Of a stretch of DNA of 64,000 nucleotides, positions 50,650 through 61,200 are shown in pieces. The position numbers were made by a program, and so were the translations under genes. Source of the stretch: UBA8524 sp964215915. Lineage in GTDB: Bacteria; Bacteroidota; Bacteroidia; UBA8524. The notes under the pieces were generated by a model. The model made no database searches, had not been told where the DNA came from, and saw only the letters and a program-made list of their open reading frames with translations. The stretch's first letter is position 1; the number at the start of each line of letters is the position of its first letter. The DNA lies in contig CAXPEB010000030.1 in NCBI GenBank assembly GCA_964215915.1, positions 42,383 to 106,382 of the forward strand. The letters are read 5' to 3'.

Positions 50650-51507
50650 ATGAAACAGGCGGCCAGCATTTTTCTGCTGTTGACGCTGTGTTTGGCCTGC
50701 AAACCGGATGCAGATAACGGTACGGAGCAGGATAAGGCACTTGCCCGTGTTTATGATGTAACCCTGTACCTGAAAGACATTCCCCAGGATGTGCTGGAGA
50801 AAGCACGGGGAAACGACAGCCTGGCTCTGCTTCGGGTCTATGTCAACAACTGGGTGAAACAACAGGTTTCCCTTCATAAAGCCCAGGAGAACCTTCAGGA
50901 GGACTTGCCGGAGCTGGAAAAAAAAGTCAGGGACTACCGAAACAGCCTGCTGATTTACGAGTACCAACGGGCACTCTTCGCGCAAATGCTGGATACCACG
51001 CTGACTCAGAAAGAGATAGAGACGTACTACGAAAAAAATCAAAGAAATTTTGAACTAAAGCGCAACATTGTTCGTCTCAGATACGTGAAGCTGGCAACCG
51101 ATGCCGAAAACATGGCCAAAGCAAAGAAGTGGTTCCTGTCTGACGAGGAGTCCGACCGGTTCAAATTGCTGGAATATTGCGCCCTTCACGCCGAGAATAC
51201 GTATTTTGACGAAGACACCTGGCTGAGTTTTGATGATCTGCTTAAGGAGATCCCACTGAGTGACTATGATCAGGATCGGTTTTTGAGTACGAACAAGTTC
51301 GTTGAACTGAAAGACAAGGATTATGTCTACTGGATTTACATCCTTGCCTACCGCACCCGGAACAGCATATCCCCCCTGGAACTTGAAACCGGGCGTATCC
51401 GGAGCATCCTGTTGAATAAAAGAAAACTTCGTCTGCTGCAGGAGATAGAATCCAACCTCATGCAGGAGGCAGAAGCCAAAAATGAAATTGAATGGTTTAT
51501 AGACTGA
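50650..51507 (+). CDS. SurA-N-like lipoprotein without PPIase domain
   Basis: 285 aa, lipoprotein signal ending LACK with C17 as the anchor. The rest is mostly helical and resembles the SurA N-terminal chaperone region (VNNWVKQQVSLHKAQENL, LTQKEIETYYEKNQRNFEL) but has no clear parvulin domain. It lies 2 bases after the preceding PPIase and overlaps the next by 16 bases, so it is likely a chaperone partner in the same pathway. Confidence 0.85.
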   Translation: MKQAASIFLLLTLCLACKPDADNGTEQDKALARVYDVTLYLKDIPQDVLEKARGNDSLALLRVYVNNWVKQQVSLHKAQENLQEDLPELEKKVRDYRNSLLIYEYQRALFAQMLDTTLTQKEIETYYEKNQRNFELKRNIVRLRYVKLATDAENMAKAKKWFLSDEESDRFKLLEYCALHAENTYFDEDTWLSFDDLLKEIPLSDYDQDRFLSTNKFVELKDKDYVYWIYILAYRTRNSISPLELETGRIRSILLNKRKLRLLQEIESNLMQEAEAKNEIEWFID

Positions 51508-52841
51508 CTCTGTTGCTGTTTTTGCTTGGCTCCGGCCTTGCAATCCATGCCCAACCCCAGGTAATCGATGAGGTTGTGGCGATTGTTGGCGACAATTATA
51601 TTCTTCGATCGGATATCGAAAAAGAATTTGAGACCCTGAAGGAGCAGATGGGAAAAGAATTCGTTCACGATTCCATGAAAATCGATATCCTCGATCAACT
51701 CATTGCCAAAAAACTGCTGCTTTATAAGGCACAGCTGGACTCTGTGGTGATCTCCGATGAACAGGTGGAAGCCAAAATGGATGAAAGGATGAACTACATC
51801 CTGAGCCATTTCGGAGGAGACGAAAAAGCCTTGGAAAAGTACCTGGGCATGACCATTCCGGAGTTCAAAGACAAAACCCGTCAGAAGTTACGGGAGCAAT
51901 TGCTGGTTCAGGAAATGCAGAACCAGATTATCCGGGAAGTGAAGATCAGCCCCGCTGAAGTCCGAAATTTTTACGCGGAACTTTCCAAGGACTCCCTTCC
52001 CCCGGTTCCGGCAGAAGTGGAGGTAGCCCAAATCCTGATACAGCCGAAAGTATCGCAGATAGCCAAGGACTTTGCCCGGGAGGAAGCGATAAGCATACGG
52101 GAGCGCCTTTTGCGCGGAGATGATTTCTGCTACCTGGCACGGGCCTACTCGGATGACCCGGGAAGTTCAGGCAAATGCGGGGAGCTGGGCTTTTTCAAAA
52201 GAGGTAAAATGGTCCCCGAATTTGAAGCGGTGGCCTTCCGTATGGAAAAAGACAGCCTTTCCAAGGTTGTGGAAAGCCAGTTTGGTTATCATATCCTGCA
52301 GGTACTTGAAAGAAGAGGAGAAAGCGTGAACGTACGCCATATTCTGATCGCGCCGGAAATTCTGAGCTCCGACCTGAACACCGCCCGTAAAAAACTGGAT
52401 AGTATTCGTACGGCTATAACAGCCGGAACCATTACCTTCGAGGAAGCAGCCATTGCTTATTCGGAAGATGAATACACGGCATCGAAAGGCGGTAAGCTTA
52501 TGGATTACACTACCGGGGAAACCAAAATTTCCGTGGGGAACCTGGACAAGGAAGTATTCCTCCGCATCAAGGATCTGAAAGTCGGGGAGATCAGTCGGGT
52601 TTATACCATTCGCGCTCCCGACGGGAAGGAGGTTTATATCATGTACAGCCTGCTTTCGGAAACACCGCCGCATCATCCGACACTGGAAACGGACTACCTC
52701 CGGATTCAGAATGCGGCACTGGAACAGAAAAAATCCAAAGCGCTGGAGGACTGGCTGAATAAAAGTAAAGAACAATATTACATTCATATCAACGTGCGTT
52801 ATGCTTCCGAACCGGAGCTTGCGCGTTGGCAGAAGAATTAA
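51492..52841 (+). CDS. surA: SurA-family periplasmic chaperone/peptidylprolyl isomerase
   Basis: 449 aa. Signal peptide ending HAQ, then the SurA N-terminal chaperone domain (VIDEVVAIVGDNYILRSDIE, EAKMDERMNYILSHFGG) and two parvulin domains (VAQILIQPK ... FGYHILQVLERRG; VNVRHILIAPE ... to about 400). It escorts outer-membrane barrel proteins. It overlaps the preceding lipoprotein gene by 16 bases; the trio is a conserved arrangement in Bacteroidota. Confidence 0.93.
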   Translation: MVYRLTLLLFLLGSGLAIHAQPQVIDEVVAIVGDNYILRSDIEKEFETLKEQMGKEFVHDSMKIDILDQLIAKKLLLYKAQLDSVVISDEQVEAKMDERMNYILSHFGGDEKALEKYLGMTIPEFKDKTRQKLREQLLVQEMQNQIIREVKISPAEVRNFYAELSKDSLPPVPAEVEVAQILIQPKVSQIAKDFAREEAISIRERLLRGDDFCYLARAYSDDPGSSGKCGELGFFKRGKMVPEFEAVAFRMEKDSLSKVVESQFGYHILQVLERRGESVNVRHILIAPEILSSDLNTARKKLDSIRTAITAGTITFEEAAIAYSEDEYTASKGGKLMDYTTGETKISVGNLDKEVFLRIKDLKVGEISRVYTIRAPDGKEVYIMYSLLSETPPHHPTLETDYLRIQNAALEQKKSKALEDWLNKSKEQYYIHINVRYASEPELARWQKN

Positions 52842-52917
52842 TAAAAAGAACCGGCTTCGGACAAGCGACAACAAATCCTGAAGTCAGACTATTGAACCCG
52901 ATTACAGAACGAAGAAC

Positions 52918-53880
52918 ATGGAGGCACAACAGGAACTGGCCACGGCAGAAGCCCTGGCAGACATAAGAAAACAACTGAAACAGGAAATCGGAAAAGTGAT
53001 CGTAGGGCAGGAAGAGGTTATCGACCAGGTACTTCTCAGCTTGTTTTGCAATGGTCACTCCTTATTGGTGGGTGTTCCCGGGTTGGCAAAAACCCTGCTG
53101 ATCAAAACCATTTCCGAAGCGCTGGATCTGAGCTTTAACCGGATCCAGTTTACTCCCGACCTGATGCCCAGCGATATTATCGGATCGGAGATCCTCGACG
53201 AAGACCGGAAATTTCGTTTCGTGAAAGGTCCTCTTTTCGCCCATATCATCCTGGCGGATGAGATCAACCGTACTCCTCCCAAAACCCAGGCCGCTCTGCT
53301 GGAAGCCATGCAGGAGAAGAATGTAACAGCAGCGGGGCAGATCCATCCTCTACCACGGCCCTTTTTTGTGCTGGCCACCCAGAACCCTATCGAACAGGAA
53401 GGAACCTATCCGCTTCCGGAAGCTCAGCTGGACCGTTTTATGTTCAATATCGTTCTTGACTATCCCAGCTTCAGCGAGGAAGTAGCCGTAGTTAAGGCCA
53501 CCACCGGATCGGAGGTGCCTCAGGTGAACAAAGTTCTGGATGAAGTACAGTTGCTGCGATTCCAGGATGTTATCCGTAAGGTTCCTGTAACCGACAATGT
53601 TGTGGAATATGCCGTGAAGCTTGTTGCCAAGACCCGCCCGAACACCCCGGGTGCCGGAGAAAAAGTCAATGAATTCCTATCATACGGTGCGGGTCCCCGC
53701 GCCTCCCAATACCTGGTATTGGGGGCTAAAGCACATGGACTGATGTGCGGTCGTTTTTCTCCGGACATCGAAGATGTGCAGGCTGTTGCAGAACCTATTC
53801 TGCGTCACCGTATTGTGAGAAACTACAAGGCGGAAGCAGAAGGGATCGGCGTAGAAGAACTGATCCGATCCCTGTTCTGA
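52918..53880 (+). CDS. MoxR-family AAA ATPase
   Basis: 320 aa AAA_3 ATPase: Walker A GVPGLAKT, Walker B LADEINRTPPKTQAALLEAMQE, and sensor region NPIEQEGTYPLPEAQLDRF. MoxR ATPases act as chaperones for maturation of protein complexes, often next to DUF58 and VWA genes, which are absent here. The 76-base gap upstream shows no strong promoter. Its TGA stop abuts the convergent kinase gene's stop (TGATCA). Confidence 0.95.
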   Translation: MEAQQELATAEALADIRKQLKQEIGKVIVGQEEVIDQVLLSLFCNGHSLLVGVPGLAKTLLIKTISEALDLSFNRIQFTPDLMPSDIIGSEILDEDRKFRFVKGPLFAHIILADEINRTPPKTQAALLEAMQEKNVTAAGQIHPLPRPFFVLATQNPIEQEGTYPLPEAQLDRFMFNIVLDYPSFSEEVAVVKATTGSEVPQVNKVLDEVQLLRFQDVIRKVPVTDNVVEYAVKLVAKTRPNTPGAGEKVNEFLSYGAGPRASQYLVLGAKAHGLMCGRFSPDIEDVQAVAEPILRHRIVRNYKAEAEGIGVEELIRSLF

Positions 53881-54804
53881 TCAGACCAGCTTGAGTTCTA
53901 CCTGGGAGAGTTTCATAAACTCTTTCGCCCTGGCCTGGATTTCTTCCTGGCTTAGGCTCTCCAGTCTTTCCGTACCGAATTTCTCCACGCAGAAAGAAGC
54001 CAAAACTGACCCGTAAACGATGGCCCGTTTCATGTTCTCGAACGACACATCTTCCGTGCTGGCCAGGTAACCCATGAAGCCACCCGCAAAGGTGTCTCCG
54101 GCTCCGGTAGGATCGAAAACTTCCTCCAGGGGCAATGCCGGTGCAAAGAACACCTCATTCTGATGAAACAGCAGGGCGCCATGTTCGCCTTTTTTGATGA
54201 TCAGGAAGGCGGGGCCCATGGACATGATTTTTTTGGCTGCCTTCGCCAATGAATATTCGCCGGAAAGCTGGCGGGCTTCTTCGTCATTGATGGTAAGAAC
54301 ATCTACCAGCTTCAGTGTTTCCTTCAAATCATCCATAGCCACTTCCATCCAGAAGTTCATGGTATCCATGACTACCAAACGGGGCCTTTCCTTCAGTCTT
54401 TCGATAACGGTGCGCTGTGTGGCCGGTGTAAGATTCCCAAGCATCAGGAATTCACAGTTCTGGTATTTCTCCGGCAGCACAGGGTCAAAATCTGCCAACA
54501 CATTGAGTTCCGTAACGAGTGTATCCCGACTGTTCATATCATTATGATACCGTCCCGACCAGAAAAAGGATTTCTCTCCCTTTTTAATCTGGAGCCCTTC
54601 GGTGTCTATCCCTTTTGACTGAAGCAGGTTAATCTTGTCATTGGGGAAATCCTCGCCAACAACGGCCACCAGGTTGATCTTATCTGAAAAATAAGAAGAA
54701 GCCAGTGAGATGTAGGTGGCTGCTCCGCCTATAATTTTTTCCGTCTTTCCGAAAGGAGTCTCAATTGCGTCAAACGCTACCGAGCCGATTACCAATAAAC
54801 TCAT
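53881..54804 (-). CDS. PfkB-family carbohydrate/nucleoside kinase
   Basis: 307 aa from the ATG at 54804, the first start that leads into the family N-terminus (LLVIGSVAFDAIETPFG). The catalytic DPTGAGDTFAGGF motif near residue 240 places it in PfkB (ribokinase/adenosine-kinase) superfamily. Substrate unclear. A -7-like CATATTTG with TTG 20 bases before it lies on the minus strand upstream of the start. Confidence 0.93.
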   Translation of the reverse strand: MSLLVIGSVAFDAIETPFGKTEKIIGGAATYISLASSYFSDKINLVAVVGEDFPNDKINLLQSKGIDTEGLQIKKGEKSFFWSGRYHNDMNSRDTLVTELNVLADFDPVLPEKYQNCEFLMLGNLTPATQRTVIERLKERPRLVVMDTMNFWMEVAMDDLKETLKLVDVLTINDEEARQLSGEYSLAKAAKKIMSMGPAFLIIKKGEHGALLFHQNEVFFAPALPLEEVFDPTGAGDTFAGGFMGYLASTEDVSFENMKRAIVYGSVLASFCVEKFGTERLESLSQEEIQARAKEFMKLSQVELKLV

Positions 54805-55264
54805 GTTTTTTTCTGCAAATATGAAAAACCATGCTAAGCTGAACAAATTACGTTTTATACTACTTCGATTCCTGTGCGTCAAATCTGAAATATTATTCCA
54901 CCAAACAGAAAATCAGGCACTATAACTTTGACCTGCTAATCCTAATTCTAACGTCTTATGAACCAAAGTACGTTAGGGAAGACTCGGTTTGATCTGTTCA
55001 ATCTGGAGGTGAGATCCTTTTCCTCCATGATAGAAGAGAACGTCCCGAAAGACACCCGCTTCACTATCTATTATCCGTGGTTTTCGGAAGATTTCTTTGT
55101 ATTCTATCCTTCCGTTTCCATTCATGATGCCTTGTTTCCTGCGGCTGGCAGAGGAACGTTCCATTCCGATGGTATTACCCCTTCTTCACAAGGATTAGTT
55201 GTATCCCGAAAAACCTTTAAGGCCAGGTGCTTCGGGGATTCCTGGACTTCTAATTTCTACAACT
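54805..55264. other. Divergent control region and long leader of the giant gene
   Basis: 460 bases between the PfkB start and the giant gene start. The left end holds the minus-strand kinase promoter. A TAACTTTG box (54923-54930) faces the giant gene, predicting a leader of about 330 bases. An upstream frame starting at 54958 is open for 156 codons and overlaps the giant gene in another frame; it matches nothing and is probably spurious. No terminator or structured riboswitch was recognised. Confidence 0.6.
54923..54930 (+). promoter_or_regulatory. -7 box (TAACTTTG) for the giant surface protein gene
   Basis: Exact TAnnTTTG, about 335 bases upstream of the ATG at 55265; no good -33 TTG at standard spacing. 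Confidence 0.5.
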
Positions 55265-58200
55265 ATGTGGAGAAAATTACTACTCGCCGGAGTATTGGCA
55301 CTCCTCCTCCTCCCCTCTGCCAAAGTATCCGCCACCCACGTTATGGGAAGCGACATCGTATACCGCTGTCTTGGCGGCGGTCAATACGAAGTTTTGGTAA
55401 GGGTCTACCGCGATTGCAATGGTATTAGTATCTCGCAATCCGACCTTGAAGCCACCTGTGGCGCTAACCGGGTAACGGTAAGCGCCCAAACCCTGGTTTC
55501 CGTTCGCGACATCACCGGTATATCACCTGCGTGTAATATTACCAGTGCGTGTGCGGGAGGCTCTTATGCCTATGGGGTAGAGGAATATGTTTTTTCCATG
55601 ATCCTGGATCTCAGCGCTTATTCCTGCTGTAACTGGACCCTTTCCTGGGAACAGTGTTGCCGGAATAATTCGATCAGTACAGGAATGGCAGGAGAGAATT
55701 TTTATACGACTGCAACACTCAATAAGTGTCTGGCCAGTTGCAACAGTTCTCCGGATTTTACCAACCCACCCGTAGCGATTATCTGCTCGAACCAGGACTT
55801 TGTATTCAACAACGGAGCCGTTGACACTATCGATGCAGGCGACTCCCTGAGCTATGCACTGGTACCCGCCCTCCAGGGAGCCGGCACCAGTGTGACCTAT
55901 TCCGGCTCCTATAGTGGAGGCCGGCCTCTGCGTTTTCTGGGATGGCCCAACCAGAACGCCCCCTGGCCTTCCGGGTTCCACCTTGACCCGGTTACGGGAG
56001 ATGTAGCATTTCGCCCTACCCTAACCAACCAGATTGCCGTAGTAGTTATCGAAGTCACCGAATGGAGACGAGTCGGTGGAGTGATGACGGCAATAGGAAC
56101 GACGAGGCGGGATATGCAGGTTCTGGTCGTCAACTGCGCCACTAACCAGGCGCCAACGTTAAATGGTCCCTTTTCCTTCCAGGCATGTGCCAACCGACAG
56201 ATTTGTGTTCCGATCTCTTCTAATGATGCCAACGCCGCTGATACGGTGCAGATTTCCTGGAACAGGGGAATTGCAGGCGCCACCTTTACCCATAATAACG
56301 GGGCAGCCCGCCTGGCAAGCGGGCAGGTCTGCTGGACACCGGAAGATTCGGATGTAAGCCCAAACCCCTATATCTTTACTGTTACGGCAAGAGACAATGC
56401 CTGTCCCCTATCGGGTCAGTCAATTGTTGCCTATAGTATATACGTCAATGAATCTCCCTCAACACAACTTAACATGGCCGTGCTACCCTGCGGGAATGTG
56501 CGGTTTGATCATACTACTATTCCGTCGTCGGGTATAAGTAATACCTGGACGGTATTTGACAGTACGGGAGCTCAGGTTTGGATGAGCAATAATCAGCTGG
56601 ATTCGGCACAATTCAGTCCGGGTAACTACACCGTACAGCTGATCACTTCCACTCCCAATTGCGACACCACGATCAATAGTGCCTTCATCGTTCCGGATTA
56701 CCTGACCAACCAGGTAAACAATGACACCGTGGTTTGTGAGAATTCTGTCGTCAGTCTCACTGCCAACGACCAGTTCGGCTTGGGACCCATGCTTTATCAG
56801 TGGACTTCCCAAAATTACCCCCTGGGTTCGGGCAGCGATCGACAGACCATTAACCTGATTCCTCCTGGGACGGATACCTACATCGCTCAGGTCACGGACG
56901 CAAACGGTTGTGTGGCTTACGATACCGTGGTAGTAACCGTTTCCCCTCTACCCGCACTCGACCTGGGTGCGGATCAGATCATTTGTACGGGAACCAGTAC
57001 TTCGCTGGACGCAGGCGACGGATCCCCGCTGAGCTATCTCTGGAATGATGCCAGCACGAACCGTTACCTGGTAGTTAATGACAGCGGAACCTATTCGGTG
57101 ACGATAACGGATCCACAAGGTTGCCAGAACACTGATGACATTCATATCGGACTGAATTCTCCGGAACCGTTCATTACCGGGCCGGATTCCATGTGTATGA
57201 ATGATATTGCCACTTACTCCGTTACTCCGGTAGCCGGGGAAACATATGGCTGGTTTGTAAACGGGGGCAACATTATCGGGCCTACTAACGGCCCCAGCAT
57301 TCAGGTTCTATGGGGCTCCGGAACGTTAGGAACAGTTGCTATCACCCAGACCTCTGCCTTAGGCTGCGACTCTACCTTTAGCTTGAATGTGACCATTAAG
57401 CGGAAACCGATACCACTAATTCAATCGGCCAGCGATTCGGTTTGTGAGAATAAGATCACCTTTTTCAATACCCAACCCCTCGCAGGAGATGCCGTCGCCT
57501 GGTTTGTAAACGGTGGAAATATTCTCGGATCCAACACGGATACTTTTATCCAGGTCCTTTGGAGTACTCCGGGGAACGGACTGGTAAGCGTAACCCATAG
57601 CACGCCATTGGGTTGCGACTCTACCGTAGACCTTCCTATTACCATCTTGCCGACACCCGTGCCGGTGATCAATGTACCGAACGACACCACCTGCGAGAAC
57701 AAGATCACGACCTATTCCGTGACGCCGGTTGCAGGCGAAACCTATAACTGGAGCGTGAATGGTGGGGCCATTATCGGAGCGAATACCGGATCAAGCATCA
57801 ATGTGCTTTGGGCCGGACCGGGAACCGGAACTGTTTCGGTGACACAGTCTTCCGCCTTCGGTTGTGATTCAACCGTATCCGAAGATGTGCTGATCATACA
57901 AACACCGAAACCGGTAATCTCAATCCCGAACGATACCACTTGCGAGAACAAGATCGCGACCTACTCCATCACTCCGGTTGCAGGCGAGACCTACAACTGG
58001 ACGGTTAACGGTGGGGCTATTATTGGGTCTAATACGGCTGCAAGTATCGATGTACTATGGGGAACTCCTGGAACAGGTACCGTAACGGTAACTCAAACCT
58101 CTTCTTTCGGTTGTGATTCGACTGTGTCTTCGGATATCCTGATCATCCCGACGCCGAAACCCGTTATAAATGTACCGAACGATACTACTTGTGAAAACAA

Positions 58201-61200
58201 GATCACGACCTATTCCGTAACTCCGGTAGCGGGCGAGACCTATAACTGGAGCGTAAACGGTGGGGCTATTATCGGAGCGAATACCGCTGCAAGTATTGAT
58301 GTACTGTGGGCTGGGCCGGGAACCGGTACGGTAACCGTAACCCAAACTTCCCCGTTTGGTTGTGACAGCACTGTTTCTGAAAACGTGCTCATCATACAAA
58401 CACCGAAACCGGTTATTGCTATCCCGAACGACACCACCTGCGAGAACAAAATCGCGACGTATTCCATTACTCCGGTGGCGGGTGAAACCTACAACTGGAC
58501 CGTAAACGGTGGTTCCATTATCGGATCGAATACGACTTCAAGTATCAATGTACTCTGGGGAACTCCTGGAACAGGTACCGTAACGGTAACTCAAACCTCT
58601 TCTTTCGGTTGCGATAGTACCGTGTCTTCGGATATCCTGATCATACAAACACCCAAACCAGTGATCAATGTACCGAACGACACCACGTGTGAAAACAAAA
58701 TCACAACCTATTCCGTAACTCCGGTTGCAGGGGAAACCTATAACTGGAGTGTAAACGGTGGGGCTATCATCGGGGCGAACGATGGAACTTCGATCGATGT
58801 GCTGTGGGCTGGACCGGGAACCGGTACGGTAACCGTAACACAGACCTCTCCGTTCGGTTGTGACAGCACTGTTTCTGAAAACGTGCTCATTATTCAGACA
58901 CCGAAGCCAGTCATTGCCATTGCGAACGATACTACTTGCGAAAACAAAATCGCGACCTACTCCATTACTCCGGTTGCAGGCGAGACCTACAACTGGACGG
59001 TAAACGGTGGGGCTATTATCGGGTCCAATACCGCTGCAAGTATCGATGTGCTCTGGGGAACTCCGGGAACAGGTACCGTAACGGTAACCCAAACTTCCAG
59101 CTTCGGTTGCGATAGTACCGTGTCTTCAGATATCCTGATCATACAAACACCGAAACCGGTGATCAATGTGCCGAACGACACCACCTGTGAGAACAAAATC
59201 ACAACCTACTCCGTAACTCCGGTAGCCGGGGAAACCTATAACTGGACAGTTAACGGGGGGGCTATCATCGGCGCAAACGACGGAACCTCTATCGATGTGC
59301 TGTGGGCTGGTCCGGGAACAGGTACCGTTACCGTAACCCAAACTTCTCCATTTGGTTGTGATTCAACCGTATCCGAGGACGTGCTGATCATACAAACACC
59401 GAAACCAGTCATTTCGATTCCGAACGATACCACCTGCGAGAACAAAATCGCGACGTACTCCATTACTCCGGTGGCGGGTGAGACCTACAACTGGACGGTA
59501 AACGGTGGGGCCATTATTGGGTCCAACACCGCTGCAAGTATTGATGTACTCTGGGGAACTCCTGGAACAGGTACCGTAACGGTAACCCAAACTTCCAGCT
59601 TCGGCTGCGATAGCACGGTGTCTTCGGATATCCTGATCATACAAACACCGAAACCGGTCATCAATGTGCCGAATGACACGACTTGTGAGAACAAAATCAC
59701 GACCTACTCCGTAACTCCGGTGGCGGGTGAGACCTATAACTGGAGCGTAAACGGCGGAGCCATTATCGGATCGAATGCTGGTTCGAGCATCAATGTGCTG
59801 TGGGCCGGACCGGGAACCGGTACGGTGACTGTAACCCAAACTTCTCCGTTTGGTTGCGACAGCACTGTTTCTGAAAACGTGCTCATCATCCAAACACCAA
59901 AACCGGTAATCGCCATTGCGAACGACACCACTTGTGAGAATAAAATCGCGACCTATTCCATTACTCCGGTTGCAGGGGAAACCTACAACTGGACGGTTAA
60001 CGGTGGTTCCATTATCGGGTCCAATACCGCTGCAAGTATTGATGTGCTGTGGGGAACCGCTGGAACAGGAACTGTCTCTGTAACGCAGACTTCCAGCTTC
60101 GGTTGCGACAGTACCGTGTCCTCCGATATCCTGATCATACAAACACCCAAACCGGTCATAAACGTACCGAACGACACCACGTGTGAAAACAAAATCACGA
60201 CCTATTCCGTAACTCCGGTAGCCGGGGAAACCTATAACTGGACCGTTAACGGTGGGACCATTATTGGGTCCAATACCGCTGCAAGTATTGATGTATTGTG
60301 GGCCGGACCAGGTACAGGAACGGTAACCGTAACACAGACCTCTTCCTTCGGCTGCGACAGCACTGTTTCTGAAGATGTGCTCATTATTCAAACGCCGAAA
60401 CCAGTCATTGCCATTGCGAACGATACCACTTGCGAAAACAAAATCGCGACCTACTCCATTACTCCGGTGGCGGGTGAAACTTACAACTGGACGGTAAACG
60501 GCGGTTCTATTATTGGGTCCAATACCGCTGCAAGTATCGATGTGCTATGGGGAACTCCGGGAACTGGTACGGTAACCGTAACCCAAACTTCCAGCTTCGG
60601 TTGTGATTCGACTGTGTCTTCGGATATCCTGATCATCCAGACGCCCAAGCCGGTCATCAACGTACCGAACGACACCACGTGTGAAAACAAGATCACGACC
60701 TATTCCGTGACGCCGGTAGCTGGCGAGACCTATAACTGGAGCGTAAACGGCGGAGCCATTATCGGGTCCAATACCGCTTCGAGCATCGATGTGCTCTGGG
60801 CCGGACCGGGTACAGGAACGGTAACCGTAACACAGACCTCTCCGTTTGGTTGCGACAGCACTGTTTCTGAAAATGTACTTATCATACAAACGCCAAAACC
60901 GGTAATCGCCATTGCGAACGACACTACTTGTGAGAATAAAATCGCGACGTACTCCATTACTCCGGTTGCAGGGGAAACCTATAACTGGTCGGTAAACGGG
61001 GGTGCTATTATCGGGTCCAATACCGCTGCAAGTATCGACGTACTTTGGGGAACTCCGGGAACCGGTACCGTAACGGTAACCCAAACTTCCAGCTTCGGTT
61101 GTGATAGCACGGTATCCTCCGATATCCTAATTATCCAAACACCGAAACCGGTGATCAATGTGCCGAACGACACTACGTGTGAGAACAAAATCACGACCTA

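Noticed and set aside
54958..55428. 156-codon plus-strand frame overlapping the start of the giant gene
   Set aside because: It runs into the giant gene in another frame, shows no homology and has low-complexity composition; treated as leader sequence.
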